From the NCBI RefSeq assembly GCF_040548735.1, contig NZ_JBEPSD010000001.1, positions 1,612,001 to 1,676,000 on the forward strand: a DNA stretch of 64,000 nt, written 5' to 3'. Below, in pieces: positions 1 to 7,826 of this stretch. The notes under the pieces were generated by a model that saw only the letters and a program-made list of their open reading frames with translations, ran no database searches and had not been told where the DNA came from. Source of the DNA: Rhodanobacter soli (lineage in GTDB: Bacteria > Pseudomonadota > Gammaproteobacteria > Xanthomonadales > Rhodanobacteraceae). How positions within the stretch are numbered: position 1 is the stretch's first letter; each line of letters begins with the position of its first letter. The position numbers and the translations under genes are program-made.

Positions 1-386
1 TGCGGGATTGGTTCGCAGCCTATCGCCCTTCGCCGCCGCAACGCGGCGGCGTACCGAGTACGCGCAGAATGCGCGTTGCTCTACCCGTGGCTCCTCTGAA
101 GCGGCGGCGGGTGGAGGGATCAGCCCGCGGGGTGGTTCGCATGCATGCGAACAAGTTTGGCGTCAGTCCATGGCGAGGGCAGGATGCCCGAGTTGAGGCA
201 ACGCAGGAGCGGTTGCCCGATGGACTGTCGACAACCCCGTAACCCGCACGCGAACCTTGCGGACAGGATGTCCGCAGGGCGCGGAAGCCAGGTGGCCTTA
301 GGAAGATCAAGAGCGAACCCAGCCCAACCCTCCCCTGGGAGCAGAGGATGGAATACCTCGCGGCCTCGCCGAAACTCCTGCAGCGC
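1..386. repeat. Non-coding, palindrome-rich left edge
   Basis: I see no convincing gene here. The stretch holds several inverted repeats: a 9-bp stem at 31-39/43-51, a perfect 18-bp palindrome at 135-152 (half-site GTTCGCATG), a 5-bp stem at 177-181/185-189 and a 7-bp stem at 258-264/270-276. The last two share the core CAGGATG across their loops. Positions 322-346 resemble a degenerate copy of the CCCAACCCTCCCC palindromic repeat found intact at about 16.8 kb and 25.06 kb. This is what a cluster of REP-like intergenic repeats downstream of the minus-strand cytochrome genes would look like. Confidence 0.5.
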
Positions 387-1673
387 TCAATCGATCGGCG
401 TATGCCGATACGTGCCCACATCCGCAGGCTTCACCGGCCCGGCCTTGTTCGACCACGACTGCCGGATATAGCCGACCACCGCGGCGACGTCCTCGTCGTT
501 CAGCTGCTGCGCGAACGGCGGCATCGAGTAGGGCTTCGGGTTGCCGGCGGTGGTCGGGGCGAAGCCGCCGAGCAGCACGCTGCGGATCGCGTTGATGCCG
601 GTCGGTTCGGTGACCGAAGTGTTGCCGTCGAGCGGCGGGTAGACGCCGGCCACGCCGCGACCGTCCGCACCGTGGCAGTCGGCACAGCGCTGCGCGTAGA
701 GCTTGCCGCCCTGCTCGTGGCTGGCCGTCCGTTTGAACGGTGCCGGCGCGGGCTGCGCGCGCGGCGGCAGCGACTGCAGGTAGACGGCCACCGCCTGCAG
801 GTCGGCGTCAGTCATGTGTTGGGTGCTCAGGCGCACCACGTCGGCCATCGGCCCGAACGCGCTGCCCTTGCCCGACTGGCCGGTCTTCAGCAGATCGACG
901 ATGTCTTGCGCGCTCCAGCCGTCGAGGCCGCCGCCGGGTTGCGTGCTGAGGTCGGGCGCGTACCAGTCCAGTTGCGGGATCTGGCCGCCGGTGAGGTGAC
1001 GGCTCTGCTCGATGCCGCCGAGCGCGTCGCGCGTGGTGTGGCATTCGTTGCAGTGACCCAGGCCCTGCACCAGGTAGGCGCCGCGGTTCCACTGTTCGGA
1101 CTTCGCCGGGTCGGGCCGGTACTCGCCCGGCTTGAAGTACAGCGCGCGCCAGGCGACCAGGCTGCTGCGCACGTTGTAGGGAAAGCCCAATCCCAGTTCG
1201 GTATCCAGCCGATGCACCGGCGGCAATGACTTCAGGTAGGCGAAGATCGCCAGCGCGTCATCGCGGGTCACCTTGGTGAACGAGGTGTACGAGAACACCG
1301 GATACAGCAGCTCGCCCTGGCGGCCCGTGCCCAGATGCAGCGCATTCCAGAAATCATCGAAGCTCCATGCGCCGATGCCGGTTTCCGGATCGGGCGTGAT
1401 GTTCGGTGCCGGCACATCGCCGAACGGCGTGCCCAGCGAGCGGCCGCCGGCGTAGCGCTGGCCGTCGCGCGCGGTGTGGCAGGCGGCGCAGTCGCCGACC
1501 GTGGCCAGGTATTCGCCGCGGGCGATCCGCGCCGGATCGTGCAGCGCGGCGGCATCCGCCTCGCGCTGCGCGGGCGACGACGCCTGCTGACCAGCGCGGC
1601 CGACGTACCGCCAGCCCAGCACGACGATCACCAGCAACGCCAGCAGCCACCCTCCGCGTCGCCACCGTTTCAT
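387..1673 (-). CDS. Tri-heme membrane-anchored cytochrome c (AdhB-like)
   Basis: A 428-residue c-type cytochrome with three CxxCH heme sites in order: CAACH near residue 50, CNECH near 200 and CADCH near 340. An N-terminal hydrophobic segment (WLLALLVIVVLGW) follows a positive MKRWRR start, so it is exported and probably stays anchored in the inner membrane. Three such domains in one chain is the layout of the cytochrome subunit of periplasmic alcohol, gluconate or sorbitol dehydrogenases, which passes electrons to ubiquinone. No dehydrogenase subunit lies in the window; if one exists it would be to the left. The start at 1673 overlaps the stop of the upstream di-heme cytochrome (ATGA), so the two are probably translationally coupled. 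The substrate is unknown. Confidence 0.85.
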   Translation of the reverse strand: MKRWRRGGWLLALLVIVVLGWRYVGRAGQQASSPAQREADAAALHDPARIARGEYLATVGDCAACHTARDGQRYAGGRSLGTPFGDVPAPNITPDPETGIGAWSFDDFWNALHLGTGRQGELLYPVFSYTSFTKVTRDDALAIFAYLKSLPPVHRLDTELGLGFPYNVRSSLVAWRALYFKPGEYRPDPAKSEQWNRGAYLVQGLGHCNECHTTRDALGGIEQSRHLTGGQIPQLDWYAPDLSTQPGGGLDGWSAQDIVDLLKTGQSGKGSAFGPMADVVRLSTQHMTDADLQAVAVYLQSLPPRAQPAPAPFKRTASHEQGGKLYAQRCADCHGADGRGVAGVYPPLDGNTSVTEPTGINAIRSVLLGGFAPTTAGNPKPYSMPPFAQQLNDEDVAAVVGYIRQSWSNKAGPVKPADVGTYRHTPID

Positions 1674-2434
1674 GGGCCCGCTCCGCTCTTGCCCATCACG
1701 CACCAGCCCGGCAACGGTTCGGTCTGCGCACTGGCCGGTTCCGGATGCATGTCGGCCGGCGGCGCGTGGCTGGCCAGCCACGCGGATACGGCGGTGATGT
1801 CCGATTCGCGCATGCGGTTGGCAACCACGCCCATGCAATAAGGCCCTTCGGCCGCGCGCTGGCGCGTGCGCCACGACACCAGCTGGGTGCTGAGGTAGCC
1901 GTACGACAGGCCCATCAGGCCCGGCATCATCGGTTCCACGCCGGTGAGCTTGCCGCCATGACAGCTGACGCACGACGGCACGCCGCGGGTCGAGTCGCCG
2001 CGCAGCACCAGTTGCTCGCCGCGCCGCAGGATCTCCGCGGACACCGCCGGTACCGGCAGCTTCCGGTAGGGCACGTCCTGCTGCACGAAGTACTCGGCGA
2101 TGTCGCGCAGGTACGCCGGGCTCAGCTGGCGCACCACGTATTCCATCGGCGCGTGCCGGCGCTGGCCGGTCTGGAAATACTCGAGCTGCTGGATCAGGTA
2201 GCCCGCCGGCTTGCCGGCCAGACGCGGAATCACCACGCTGTCCGGCGAACCCTCGCCGTGCACGCCGTGGCAGCTGGTGCATGCCGCGACGCGCTGCTGC
2301 ATGGTGTCGGGCACCAGCGGCGCTGCGCCAGTCTGGGCGGCCGCCGTGCTGCACGCGCCGAAGGCAAACAGCACGGTGGCCACGCGCAGCACATGTCCGC
2401 GCCACCGCTTGCGCAATGAATCCAACCTGATCAT
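1670..2434 (-). CDS. Di-heme cytochrome c (c4-like)
   Basis: A 254-residue exported protein with two CxxCH sites, CTSCH (in TSCHGVHGEG) and CVSCH (in VSCHGGKLTG), each followed by a cytochrome c fold. This is the two-domain arrangement of cytochrome c4-type proteins. The start at 2434 (MIRLDSLRKRW) puts a positive N-terminus directly before a signal peptide ending near STAAAQ. An upstream ATG at 2485 would add 17 residues that do not look like part of a signal sequence. It overlaps the tri-heme cytochrome by 4 nt and is divergent from the thr operon, sharing the 2435-2586 intergenic region. It probably relays electrons in the periplasm; the partner enzyme is not visible. Confidence 0.83.
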   Translation of the reverse strand: MIRLDSLRKRWRGHVLRVATVLFAFGACSTAAAQTGAAPLVPDTMQQRVAACTSCHGVHGEGSPDSVVIPRLAGKPAGYLIQQLEYFQTGQRRHAPMEYVVRQLSPAYLRDIAEYFVQQDVPYRKLPVPAVSAEILRRGEQLVLRGDSTRGVPSCVSCHGGKLTGVEPMMPGLMGLSYGYLSTQLVSWRTRQRAAEGPYCMGVVANRMRESDITAVSAWLASHAPPADMHPEPASAQTEPLPGWCVMGKSGAGP

Positions 2435-2537
2435 CCGGGGATTGTAGGCGCACGGGTCAGCGCGGACCGGCGGCAAATACGGCATCGCGACAACCTGCCG
2501 CAGCGTGATGGCGCGGCGCCTCCCGGCGGAAAAGTTG

Positions 2538-2586
2538 CAAATGAATCTGTTGACCGCAGCGCAACCTTCCCTCTAAGGTCGAACCC
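2538..2586 (+). promoter_or_regulatory. Promoter of the thr operon
   Basis: The -35 TTGACC (2550-2555) and -10 TAAGGT (2574-2579) are 18 nt apart. The ATG of the leader peptide begins 7 nt after the -10, so the expected transcription start falls at or next to the A of the ATG. The block 2538-2554 matches 7778-7794 upstream of the ilv/leu leader at 16 of 17 positions. An alternative reading is that AAGG inside the -10 is a Shine-Dalgarno sequence for the ATG at 2587; the matched TTGAC spacing at both loci favours the promoter reading. Confidence 0.65.
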
Positions 2587-2739
2587 ATGTCGCCGCTTTC
2601 CACGCCAGCACGCATGCGCCTTGCCCCGGTCTCCGCCGGGTATGCGCCATTGCCGGCCGGCGTCATCCACCGTTCCTTCGCCACCACCACCACGACCACG
2701 ATTACCACTCGGTCGGGGTGGGTGTCCGTGCGCGACTAG
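2587..2739 (+). CDS. thrL: thr operon leader peptide
   Basis: A 50-codon ORF whose residues 33-41 read TTTTTTITT: eight threonine codons and one isoleucine codon in nine. This is the signature of a threonine/isoleucine attenuation leader such as ThrL of Escherichia coli, although the rest of the peptide is unrelated and about twice as long. It sits between the thr promoter and homoserine dehydrogenase and ends in TAG about 100 nt before that gene. A second in-frame ATG at 2614 is possible. The strand at 2711-2718, just after the Thr codons, can pair with 2759-2766 (7 of 8 positions), which is the left arm of the downstream hairpin. Ribosome stalling on Thr or Ile codons would therefore be expected to favour read-through. 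The peptide itself probably has no other function. Confidence 0.8.
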   Translation: MSPLSTPARMRLAPVSAGYAPLPAGVIHRSFATTTTTTITTRSGWVSVRD

Positions 2740-2755
2740 GTTCTTCACTACGCAA

Positions 2756-2783
2756 CGGCCCCGCCCTCGACAGAGGCGGGCCG
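2756..2783 (+). terminator. GC-rich attenuator hairpin of the thr leader
   Basis: CGGCCCCGCCCTC pairs with GAGGCGGGCCG through a 4-nt loop, with two bulged C residues in the left arm. It lies 16 nt after the leader stop and 60 nt before the GTG of homoserine dehydrogenase, where an attenuator terminator is expected. There is no T-run after the stem, so it is not a classical intrinsic terminator. A small GTGC/GCAC inverted repeat follows at 2784-2800. Confidence 0.45.
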
Positions 2784-2843
2784 GTGCACTCCCCAAGCAC
2801 ACGCCGATCCGCCAGCGAGCACGGGCCTCAACAGGAGGTCATC

Positions 2844-3989
2844 GTGAACATCTGTGCGCCCCAACTTGCCGAGCTGCCGCCGTCATTCAATTTCGCCATG
2901 CCGGCCTTGCGGCGGCAACGCGTGCTGGCGGTGGGCGTGATCGGCCCCGGCCGCGTCGGCAGCGCCTTGCTGGAACAGTTGCGCGCCGCGCAACCGCGGC
3001 TGCTCCGCGACAGCGGACTGGAGCTGAAACTCCGCGGCGTGGTGGCCAGCAAACGCATGTGGCTGGACTGCGACGACACCGAACTCAATGGCCGCCACGG
3101 CGGCGCGCAGATCTGGCGACCGAACGATCTGGACGCCTTCGCCGACCATGTGCGCGGCGACGATGGCCGGCATGCGCTGCTGATCGACTGCAGCGCGAAC
3201 GACGAGGTGGCCGCGCACTATCCGCGCTGGCTGGCCGCCGGCCTGCATGTGGTGACGCCGAACAAGCTCGCCGGCAGCGGACCGTTGCCGCGCTGGCAGG
3301 CGATCCGCGCGGCCTGCGCCAGCGGCGCGCGCTTCCGCTACGAGGCCACCGTGTGCGCCGGGCTGCCGGTGGTGCAGACCTTGCGCGACCTGCTCGATAC
3401 CGGCGACGAGCTGCTCGCGGTCGACGGCATGCTCTCCGGCACGCTGGCGTGGCTGTGCAACCGCCACGACGGCCGCCAGCCGTTCTCCGCGCTGGTGCGC
3501 GAAGCGCATGCGCTGGGCTATACCGAACCCGATCCGCGCGACGACCTGTCCGGCCTCGACGTGGCGCGCAAGCTGGTGATCCTGGCGCGCGAGGCGGGCT
3601 GGCAGTTGTCGCTGGAAGACGTGGACCTGCAAGGCCTGGTGCCACCCGCGCTGGACGCGTTGCCGCTGGACGAATGCATGCAGCGGCTGGACGAGCTGGA
3701 TGCGCCGATGGCCGCGAAACTGGCCGAGGCGCATGCCCAAGGCGGCGTGCTGCGCCACGTGGCGCAACTGGACCGGCATGGCCACGCCAGCGTGCGGCTG
3801 CTGGTGCTGCCCGCCACCCACGCGTTCGCGCATACCCGGCTCACTGACAACATCGTGCAGTTCACCACCCGCCGCTACTGCGATAATCCGCTGTCGGTGC
3901 AAGGCCCCGGCGCCGGTCCGGAAGTGACCGCCGCCGGCGTGTTCACCGATCTGCTGCGTATCGCCGAGTCGCTGGAGGCGCGCGCATGA
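2844..3989 (+). CDS. Homoserine dehydrogenase, monofunctional ThrA-type
   Basis: Reduces aspartate semialdehyde to homoserine with NAD(P)H, the branch point to threonine and methionine. The GTG at 2844 follows AGGAGG (2833-2838) at 5 nt and gives 381 residues; ATG 2898 is the alternative. The NAD(P) motif GPGRVG is at residues 34-39. [11 protein letters not shown] and [13 protein letters not shown] closely match the dehydrogenase half of bifunctional aspartokinase/homoserine dehydrogenases (ThrA/MetL). No aspartokinase domain precedes it and no ACT domain follows, so it resembles a ThrA C-terminal half standing alone. It overlaps thrB by 4 nt (ATGA). Feedback control by threonine is uncertain because the usual regulatory domains are missing, so attenuation by the leader may matter more. 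Confidence 0.93.
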   Translation: MNICAPQLAELPPSFNFAMPALRRQRVLAVGVIGPGRVGSALLEQLRAAQPRLLRDSGLELKLRGVVASKRMWLDCDDTELNGRHGGAQIWRPNDLDAFADHVRGDDGRHALLIDCSANDEVAAHYPRWLAAGLHVVTPNKLAGSGPLPRWQAIRAACASGARFRYEATVCAGLPVVQTLRDLLDTGDELLAVDGMLSGTLAWLCNRHDGRQPFSALVREAHALGYTEPDPRDDLSGLDVARKLVILAREAGWQLSLEDVDLQGLVPPALDALPLDECMQRLDELDAPMAAKLAEAHAQGGVLRHVAQLDRHGHASVRLLVLPATHAFAHTRLTDNIVQFTTRRYCDNPLSVQGPGAGPEVTAAGVFTDLLRIAESLEARA

Positions 3990-4981
3990 ACTCCTCCCTG
4001 CTGGAACCCGTCATGGCTTCATCGCGCCGCGCCAAACCCCCGCAAGTCGCCTGCGCCTTCGCGCCTGCCAGCGTCGGCAACGTGGGGGTCGGCTTCGACC
4101 TGCTCGGCCACAGCGTGGCCGGTGCCGGCGACCGCGCCGAGGTGCGCCGCATCGACGAGCCGGTGGTGCGCATCGCGGCCATCCGCGGCTGCATCACCGA
4201 CCTGCCCACCGACCCGCGCGCGAACACCGCCGGCACGGCGCTGCTCTCGCTGCGCAAGGCGCTCGGCCTGCAGCACGGTTTCGAGCTGGTACTGCACAAG
4301 GGCATCGCGCTGGGCTCGGGCATGGGCGGCTCGGCCGCGTCCTGCGTGGCTGCACTGGTCGCCGCCAACGCGCTGCTGGCGCAGCCGCTGCCGCGCGAGG
4401 CACTGTACGGCTTCGCGCTGGATGGCGAGACCGTGGCCAGCGGCAGCCGCCACGGCGACAACCTCGGCTCGATGCTGCTCGGCGGCCTGGTGCTGGCCAC
4501 CCACGAACGGCTTCTGCGCATCGAGGTGCCGGCTGCATGGTATTGCGCGCTGGTACATCCGCACGTGGTGCTGGAAACGCGCCGGGCACGCGCGGCGCTG
4601 GCCGGTCACTACGCGTTGGGCGAGTTCGTGGCGCAAAGTTCGAACCTCGCCCTGGTGCTGGCCGGCTGCTACCGCGGCGATGCCGCGCTGGTACGCGAGG
4701 GCCTGAAGGACGTGCTGGTGGAACCACGCCGCGCGCCGCTGATCCCGAATTTCGCCAAGGTGAAGCAGGCCGCGCTCGACCACCGCGCGCTCGGCGCCAG
4801 CATCTCCGGCGCGGGCCCCAGCGTGTTCGGCTGGTACGACAACCGCGGCGATGCCGAAGCGGCCAGCGTGGCAATGCAGGCGGCGTTCGCCGATGCCGGG
4901 CTGGGCAGCGATGCCTGGGTGTCGCCGATCGACGGGCCCGCAGCCGCGTTGATCGACTCGCTCGACGAGGTTCGGCCATGA
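3986..4981 (+). CDS. thrB: Homoserine kinase
   Basis: Phosphorylates homoserine to O-phosphohomoserine, the substrate of ThrC. It is a 331-residue GHMP-family kinase. The ATP-binding signature [10 protein letters not shown] lies at residues 110-119, and the C-terminal [12 protein letters not shown] motif is typical of ThrB. The first 14 or so residues ([14 protein letters not shown]) are extra compared with many ThrB proteins, and an internal ATG at 4013 could be used. However, the start at 3986 overlaps the homoserine dehydrogenase stop as ATGA, which suggests coupled translation. It also overlaps thrC by 4 nt. Confidence 0.95.
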   Translation: MNSSLLEPVMASSRRAKPPQVACAFAPASVGNVGVGFDLLGHSVAGAGDRAEVRRIDEPVVRIAAIRGCITDLPTDPRANTAGTALLSLRKALGLQHGFELVLHKGIALGSGMGGSAASCVAALVAANALLAQPLPREALYGFALDGETVASGSRHGDNLGSMLLGGLVLATHERLLRIEVPAAWYCALVHPHVVLETRRARAALAGHYALGEFVAQSSNLALVLAGCYRGDAALVREGLKDVLVEPRRAPLIPNFAKVKQAALDHRALGASISGAGPSVFGWYDNRGDAEAASVAMQAAFADAGLGSDAWVSPIDGPAAALIDSLDEVRP

Positions 4982-6312
4982 GCGAGCCGATCCGCTATCA
5001 CAGCACTCGCAGCACCGGTTCCACCGTGCCGATCAGCCAGGCGATCGCCGCCGGGCTGGCGCCTGACGGTGGACTGTACGTGCCCGAAAGGCTGCCCACG
5101 CTCGACCCGGCCGCGTTCGACCCGCACGGCTCGCTGGCCGACACCGCGGCCACCCTGCTGGCGCCGTTCTTCGCCGGCGATGCGCTGGCCGATGAGTTAC
5201 CCGCGATCTGCGCCGAGGCATTCGCCTTCGACGCGCCGCTGCGCGCACTGCCGGCGCATCCGCATACGACGATGCTGGAACTGTTCCACGGTCCCACGTC
5301 GGCCTTCAAGGATTTCGGTGCGCGCTTCCTCGCCGCCTGCCTGCGCCGGCTGCCGCGCGCCGATGCGCGGCCGCTGACCATCCTGGTCGCCACCTCGGGC
5401 GACACCGGCGCCGCGGTGGCGGCAGCGTTCCATCGCCAGCCGGGCGTGCGGGTGGTGATCCTCTATCCGGACGGACTGGTTTCGCCGCGACAGGCACATC
5501 AACTCGGCTGCTTCGGCGACAACGTCACGGCACTGCGTGTGGCCGGTCGTTTCGACGACTGCCAGCGCATGGTCAAGGCCGCGCTCAACGACACCACACT
5601 GCAGGCGCAGCACCCGCTGTCCTCGGCGAACAGCATCAGCCTGGGCCGGCTGCTGCCGCAGATGAGCTACTACGCGCACGCCGCGCTGGGCTGGTGGCGC
5701 GAACACGGCACAGCGCTGAGTTTCATCGTGCCCACCGGCAACCTCGGCAACGCGCTGGCCTGCCTGTGGGTACGTGAACTGGGCCTGCCGATCGGCGAAG
5801 TACGGCTGGCCTGCAACGCCAACGCCACCCTGCCCGAGTTCTTCGCCGGCGCCGACTACCGTCCGCGCGAAGCAGTCGCCACCGTGGCCAACGCGATGGA
5901 CGTGGGCGCCCCGAGCAATTTCGAACGCCTGCGCTGGACATTCCCGGACGAAGCGCAACTGCGCCAGACGCTGCGCGCCGAGAGCGTGGACGACGACACC
6001 ATCCGCGCCACCGCACTCAACCACGCCCGTGAGCATGGTGAGGTCGTCTGCCCGCATACCGCCACCGCGTTTGCCCTGCTCGACCGCGAAGCTGCACATC
6101 GCGAACACCCTTGGGCGGTGGTCGCCACTGCTCATCCAGCCAAATTCGAAACGGTGCTGGAGCCTCTGCTCGGCCATGGCTTGGCGGTACCGACAGCCCT
6201 GGCGTTGATGCTCGAACGATCTGCGTCGGCGGAAGCCCTGGTGGCATACGATGCTGCGTTGAAGCAATGGCTGCGAGAACATGCAGATGCATGTACGGCC
6301 GTCCCTTTCTGA
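4978..6312 (+). CDS. thrC: Threonine synthase
   Basis: PLP enzyme converting O-phosphohomoserine to threonine. It has 444 residues, with the N-terminal YHSTR and DGGLYVPE motifs of bacterial threonine synthases and the PLP lysine K111 in [17 protein letters not shown] forms the phosphate-binding loop and [10 protein letters not shown] is also present. The ATG at 4978 overlaps the thrB stop (ATGA). It is the last gene of the thr operon; a weak hairpin with a T7 run follows at 6380-6419. Its product is an input to IlvA at 18989-20554 in the same window. Confidence 0.96.
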   Translation: MSEPIRYHSTRSTGSTVPISQAIAAGLAPDGGLYVPERLPTLDPAAFDPHGSLADTAATLLAPFFAGDALADELPAICAEAFAFDAPLRALPAHPHTTMLELFHGPTSAFKDFGARFLAACLRRLPRADARPLTILVATSGDTGAAVAAAFHRQPGVRVVILYPDGLVSPRQAHQLGCFGDNVTALRVAGRFDDCQRMVKAALNDTTLQAQHPLSSANSISLGRLLPQMSYYAHAALGWWREHGTALSFIVPTGNLGNALACLWVRELGLPIGEVRLACNANATLPEFFAGADYRPREAVATVANAMDVGAPSNFERLRWTFPDEAQLRQTLRAESVDDDTIRATALNHAREHGEVVCPHTATAFALLDREAAHREHPWAVVATAHPAKFETVLEPLLGHGLAVPTALALMLERSASAEALVAYDAALKQWLREHADACTAVPF

Positions 6313-6379
6313 GCAGCGGGAGAGCGCTTCCAGTCCTTGAGCCCGGACACCTCTGGCAGAACCCGCGTTCTTGCGTACC

Positions 6380-6419
6380 AGACCGCTTGCATTTGAATAC
6401 TTCCGGGTCTAGTTTTTTT
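6380..6419 (+). terminator. Possible weak terminator after thrC
   Basis: AGACC (6380-6384) can pair with GGTCT (6406-6410) around a 21-nt loop, followed two bases later by seven T residues (6413-6419). The stem is short, so this is only a candidate; its place 70-110 nt after thrC fits the operon end. The rest of 6313-6525 shows nothing else I can name. Confidence 0.35.
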
Positions 6420-6525
6420 CACCGCAGCCGCGAACTTTCCCAGCCCCATCGGCTGCCAACAAGGGGGGCGATCAGTCCCGCGCCGGCTCGCCGGTACCGC
6501 TCATTCGTCTATGGAGGGATTACCC

Positions 6526-7008
6526 ATGAACAAGGTGACCGTTGCTTTCGTGCTGATCGCGCTGATCGCGCCCGCGCTGCATGCGCAAGAATCGGACGCG
6601 CAGAAGGGCTCTGACGCAAGCAGGCTCTCGCAATCTGCATACAACATCCAGCAGAACGAGTCCCGCATGCGGGCAAAGTGGTACAACGATCTGCAACACA
6701 ACGACCACCAGACTTCGGTCAATTCCCTGGCCAACTTGAACAAGCTGCGCAGCAAACTCGCCGAGGCCTGGCAAGCCCTCGGGCTATCGCCCCCGGCAGC
6801 CAAGGCAGTCGCGGCGGCTTATCAGCCGAACTTCTCGTTGAACTCGAGACGTGCTTCCCTGCAGGGCAAGTCGGACGAGGAGATCGCCGCGCTGATCCAG
6901 TCCTCGCTGGCCAAGAAGGATTACCTGCTGGCCAACCAGACGCTCATCGATTTCCAGACGAAGAAGATGAGGCTAGGTACGGACGCCTCGCCGGATGGCC
7001 AGCACTGA
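6526..7008 (+). CDS. Secreted protein of unknown function, paralog 1
   Basis: I do not recognise the family. The 160-residue product has a clear signal peptide (MNKVTVAFVLIALIAPALHA, cleavage before QES). The start is set by GGAGGG (6513-6518) 7 nt upstream. The mature part is hydrophilic and probably mostly helical: SQSAYNIQQNESR, then SLANLNKLRSKLAEAWQALG, AAAYQPN, a Leu/Lys-rich stretch and a C-terminal SPDGQH. There are no cysteines and no known catalytic motif. It is followed after 184 nt by a clear paralog, with shared blocks throughout, so the pair arose by tandem duplication. It lies between thrC and the ilv/leu leader but has no evident link to amino-acid synthesis. Confidence 0.8.
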   Translation: MNKVTVAFVLIALIAPALHAQESDAQKGSDASRLSQSAYNIQQNESRMRAKWYNDLQHNDHQTSVNSLANLNKLRSKLAEAWQALGLSPPAAKAVAAAYQPNFSLNSRRASLQGKSDEEIAALIQSSLAKKDYLLANQTLIDFQTKKMRLGTDASPDGQH

Positions 7009-7192
7009 TCCGTCGCGTCGGGAAGCCGTTGCGCGATAGCGCGGGGGGGAAGGCATCCGCATCCATCGTGCGGGTGCCCGGAAATCGGGCGGCAACACTG
7101 CGGAACATGCGCGGGAACGACGATCTGCAGAAGCCGATTCGCTCTCGCCTTCAATACTCGATCGACGCTTCGAACCCAAGGGGAATCACCAT

Positions 7193-7651
7193 ATGAAAAG
7201 ACTGCTCGTCGCTTGCATGCTTGTCACACTGACATCCACCGCGTTTTACGCACAGAACGCGCTGGCGCAGTCGCAATCTGCATACAACCTCCAGCAGAAC
7301 GACATGCGCAATCAGCAGAGTTCTACCAATGCCTTGCAGCGCAACGACCGTCAGACCTATGTCAATTCCGTGGCCAATCTGACCAAGCTTCGCGCCAAAC
7401 TCGCGGAGGCCTGGCAAACCCTTGGCATGTCGCCGCAAGCGGCCCAGGCCGTGGCGAACGCTTATCAACCGAACCTCGCGCAAAACTCCCACCACGCATC
7501 CCTACGCGGGAGGAGCGGTCAGGAGATCGCGTCAATGCTCCAGTCTGCCTTGGCCAAAAAAGACTACGCGCTGGCCGACCAGATGCTGATCGAATATGAG
7601 CAAATCGAGGCAAAACTGGGCGCAAACGTTTCGCCAGACAACCAGCACTGA
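7193..7651 (+). CDS. Secreted protein of unknown function, paralog 2
   Basis: A 152-residue paralog of the gene at 6526-7008. The signal peptide ends at about ALA-Q (residue 26), and AAGGGGA at 7178-7184 lies 8 nt before the ATG. Shared blocks include SQSAYN.QQN, ND.QT.VNS.ANL.KLR.KLAEAWQ.LG.SP.AA.AVA.AYQPN, ASL.G.S..EIA, S.LAKKDY.LA.Q.LI and the terminal SPD.QH. The two differ mainly in the signal peptide and in a Gln/Asn-rich segment before the core. No cysteine is present in the mature part. It could be a periplasmic or secreted adaptor or stress protein, but nothing in the sequence decides this. It ends about 120 nt before the ilv/leu promoter. Confidence 0.8.
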   Translation: MKRLLVACMLVTLTSTAFYAQNALAQSQSAYNLQQNDMRNQQSSTNALQRNDRQTYVNSVANLTKLRAKLAEAWQTLGMSPQAAQAVANAYQPNLAQNSHHASLRGRSGQEIASMLQSALAKKDYALADQMLIEYEQIEAKLGANVSPDNQH

Positions 7652-7777
7652 GGCTGCCCGGGCAAGGATCGCGGACAAGGCTGGCCTGGCCCGTGCTGAA
7701 GACCGGGTCCCGCAGCATCGTGACCCGTCATTTCATCTGGACATCTGGACGTCCAAAGCACGTCGATCGACTGATTT

Positions 7778-7826
7778 CAAATGAAACTGTTGACGCCACC
7801 GTGTGAAGTGCCCTAAGGTCGGTTTC
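7778..7826 (+). promoter_or_regulatory. Promoter of the ilv/leu operon
   Basis: The -35 TTGACG (7790-7795), an 18-nt spacer and -10 TAAGGT (7814-7819) are followed by 7 nt and the leader ATG at 7827. The preceding CAAATGAAACTGTTGAC block (7778-7794) is almost identical to the one before the thr leader. As there, the predicted transcription start coincides with the start codon. Confidence 0.65.
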
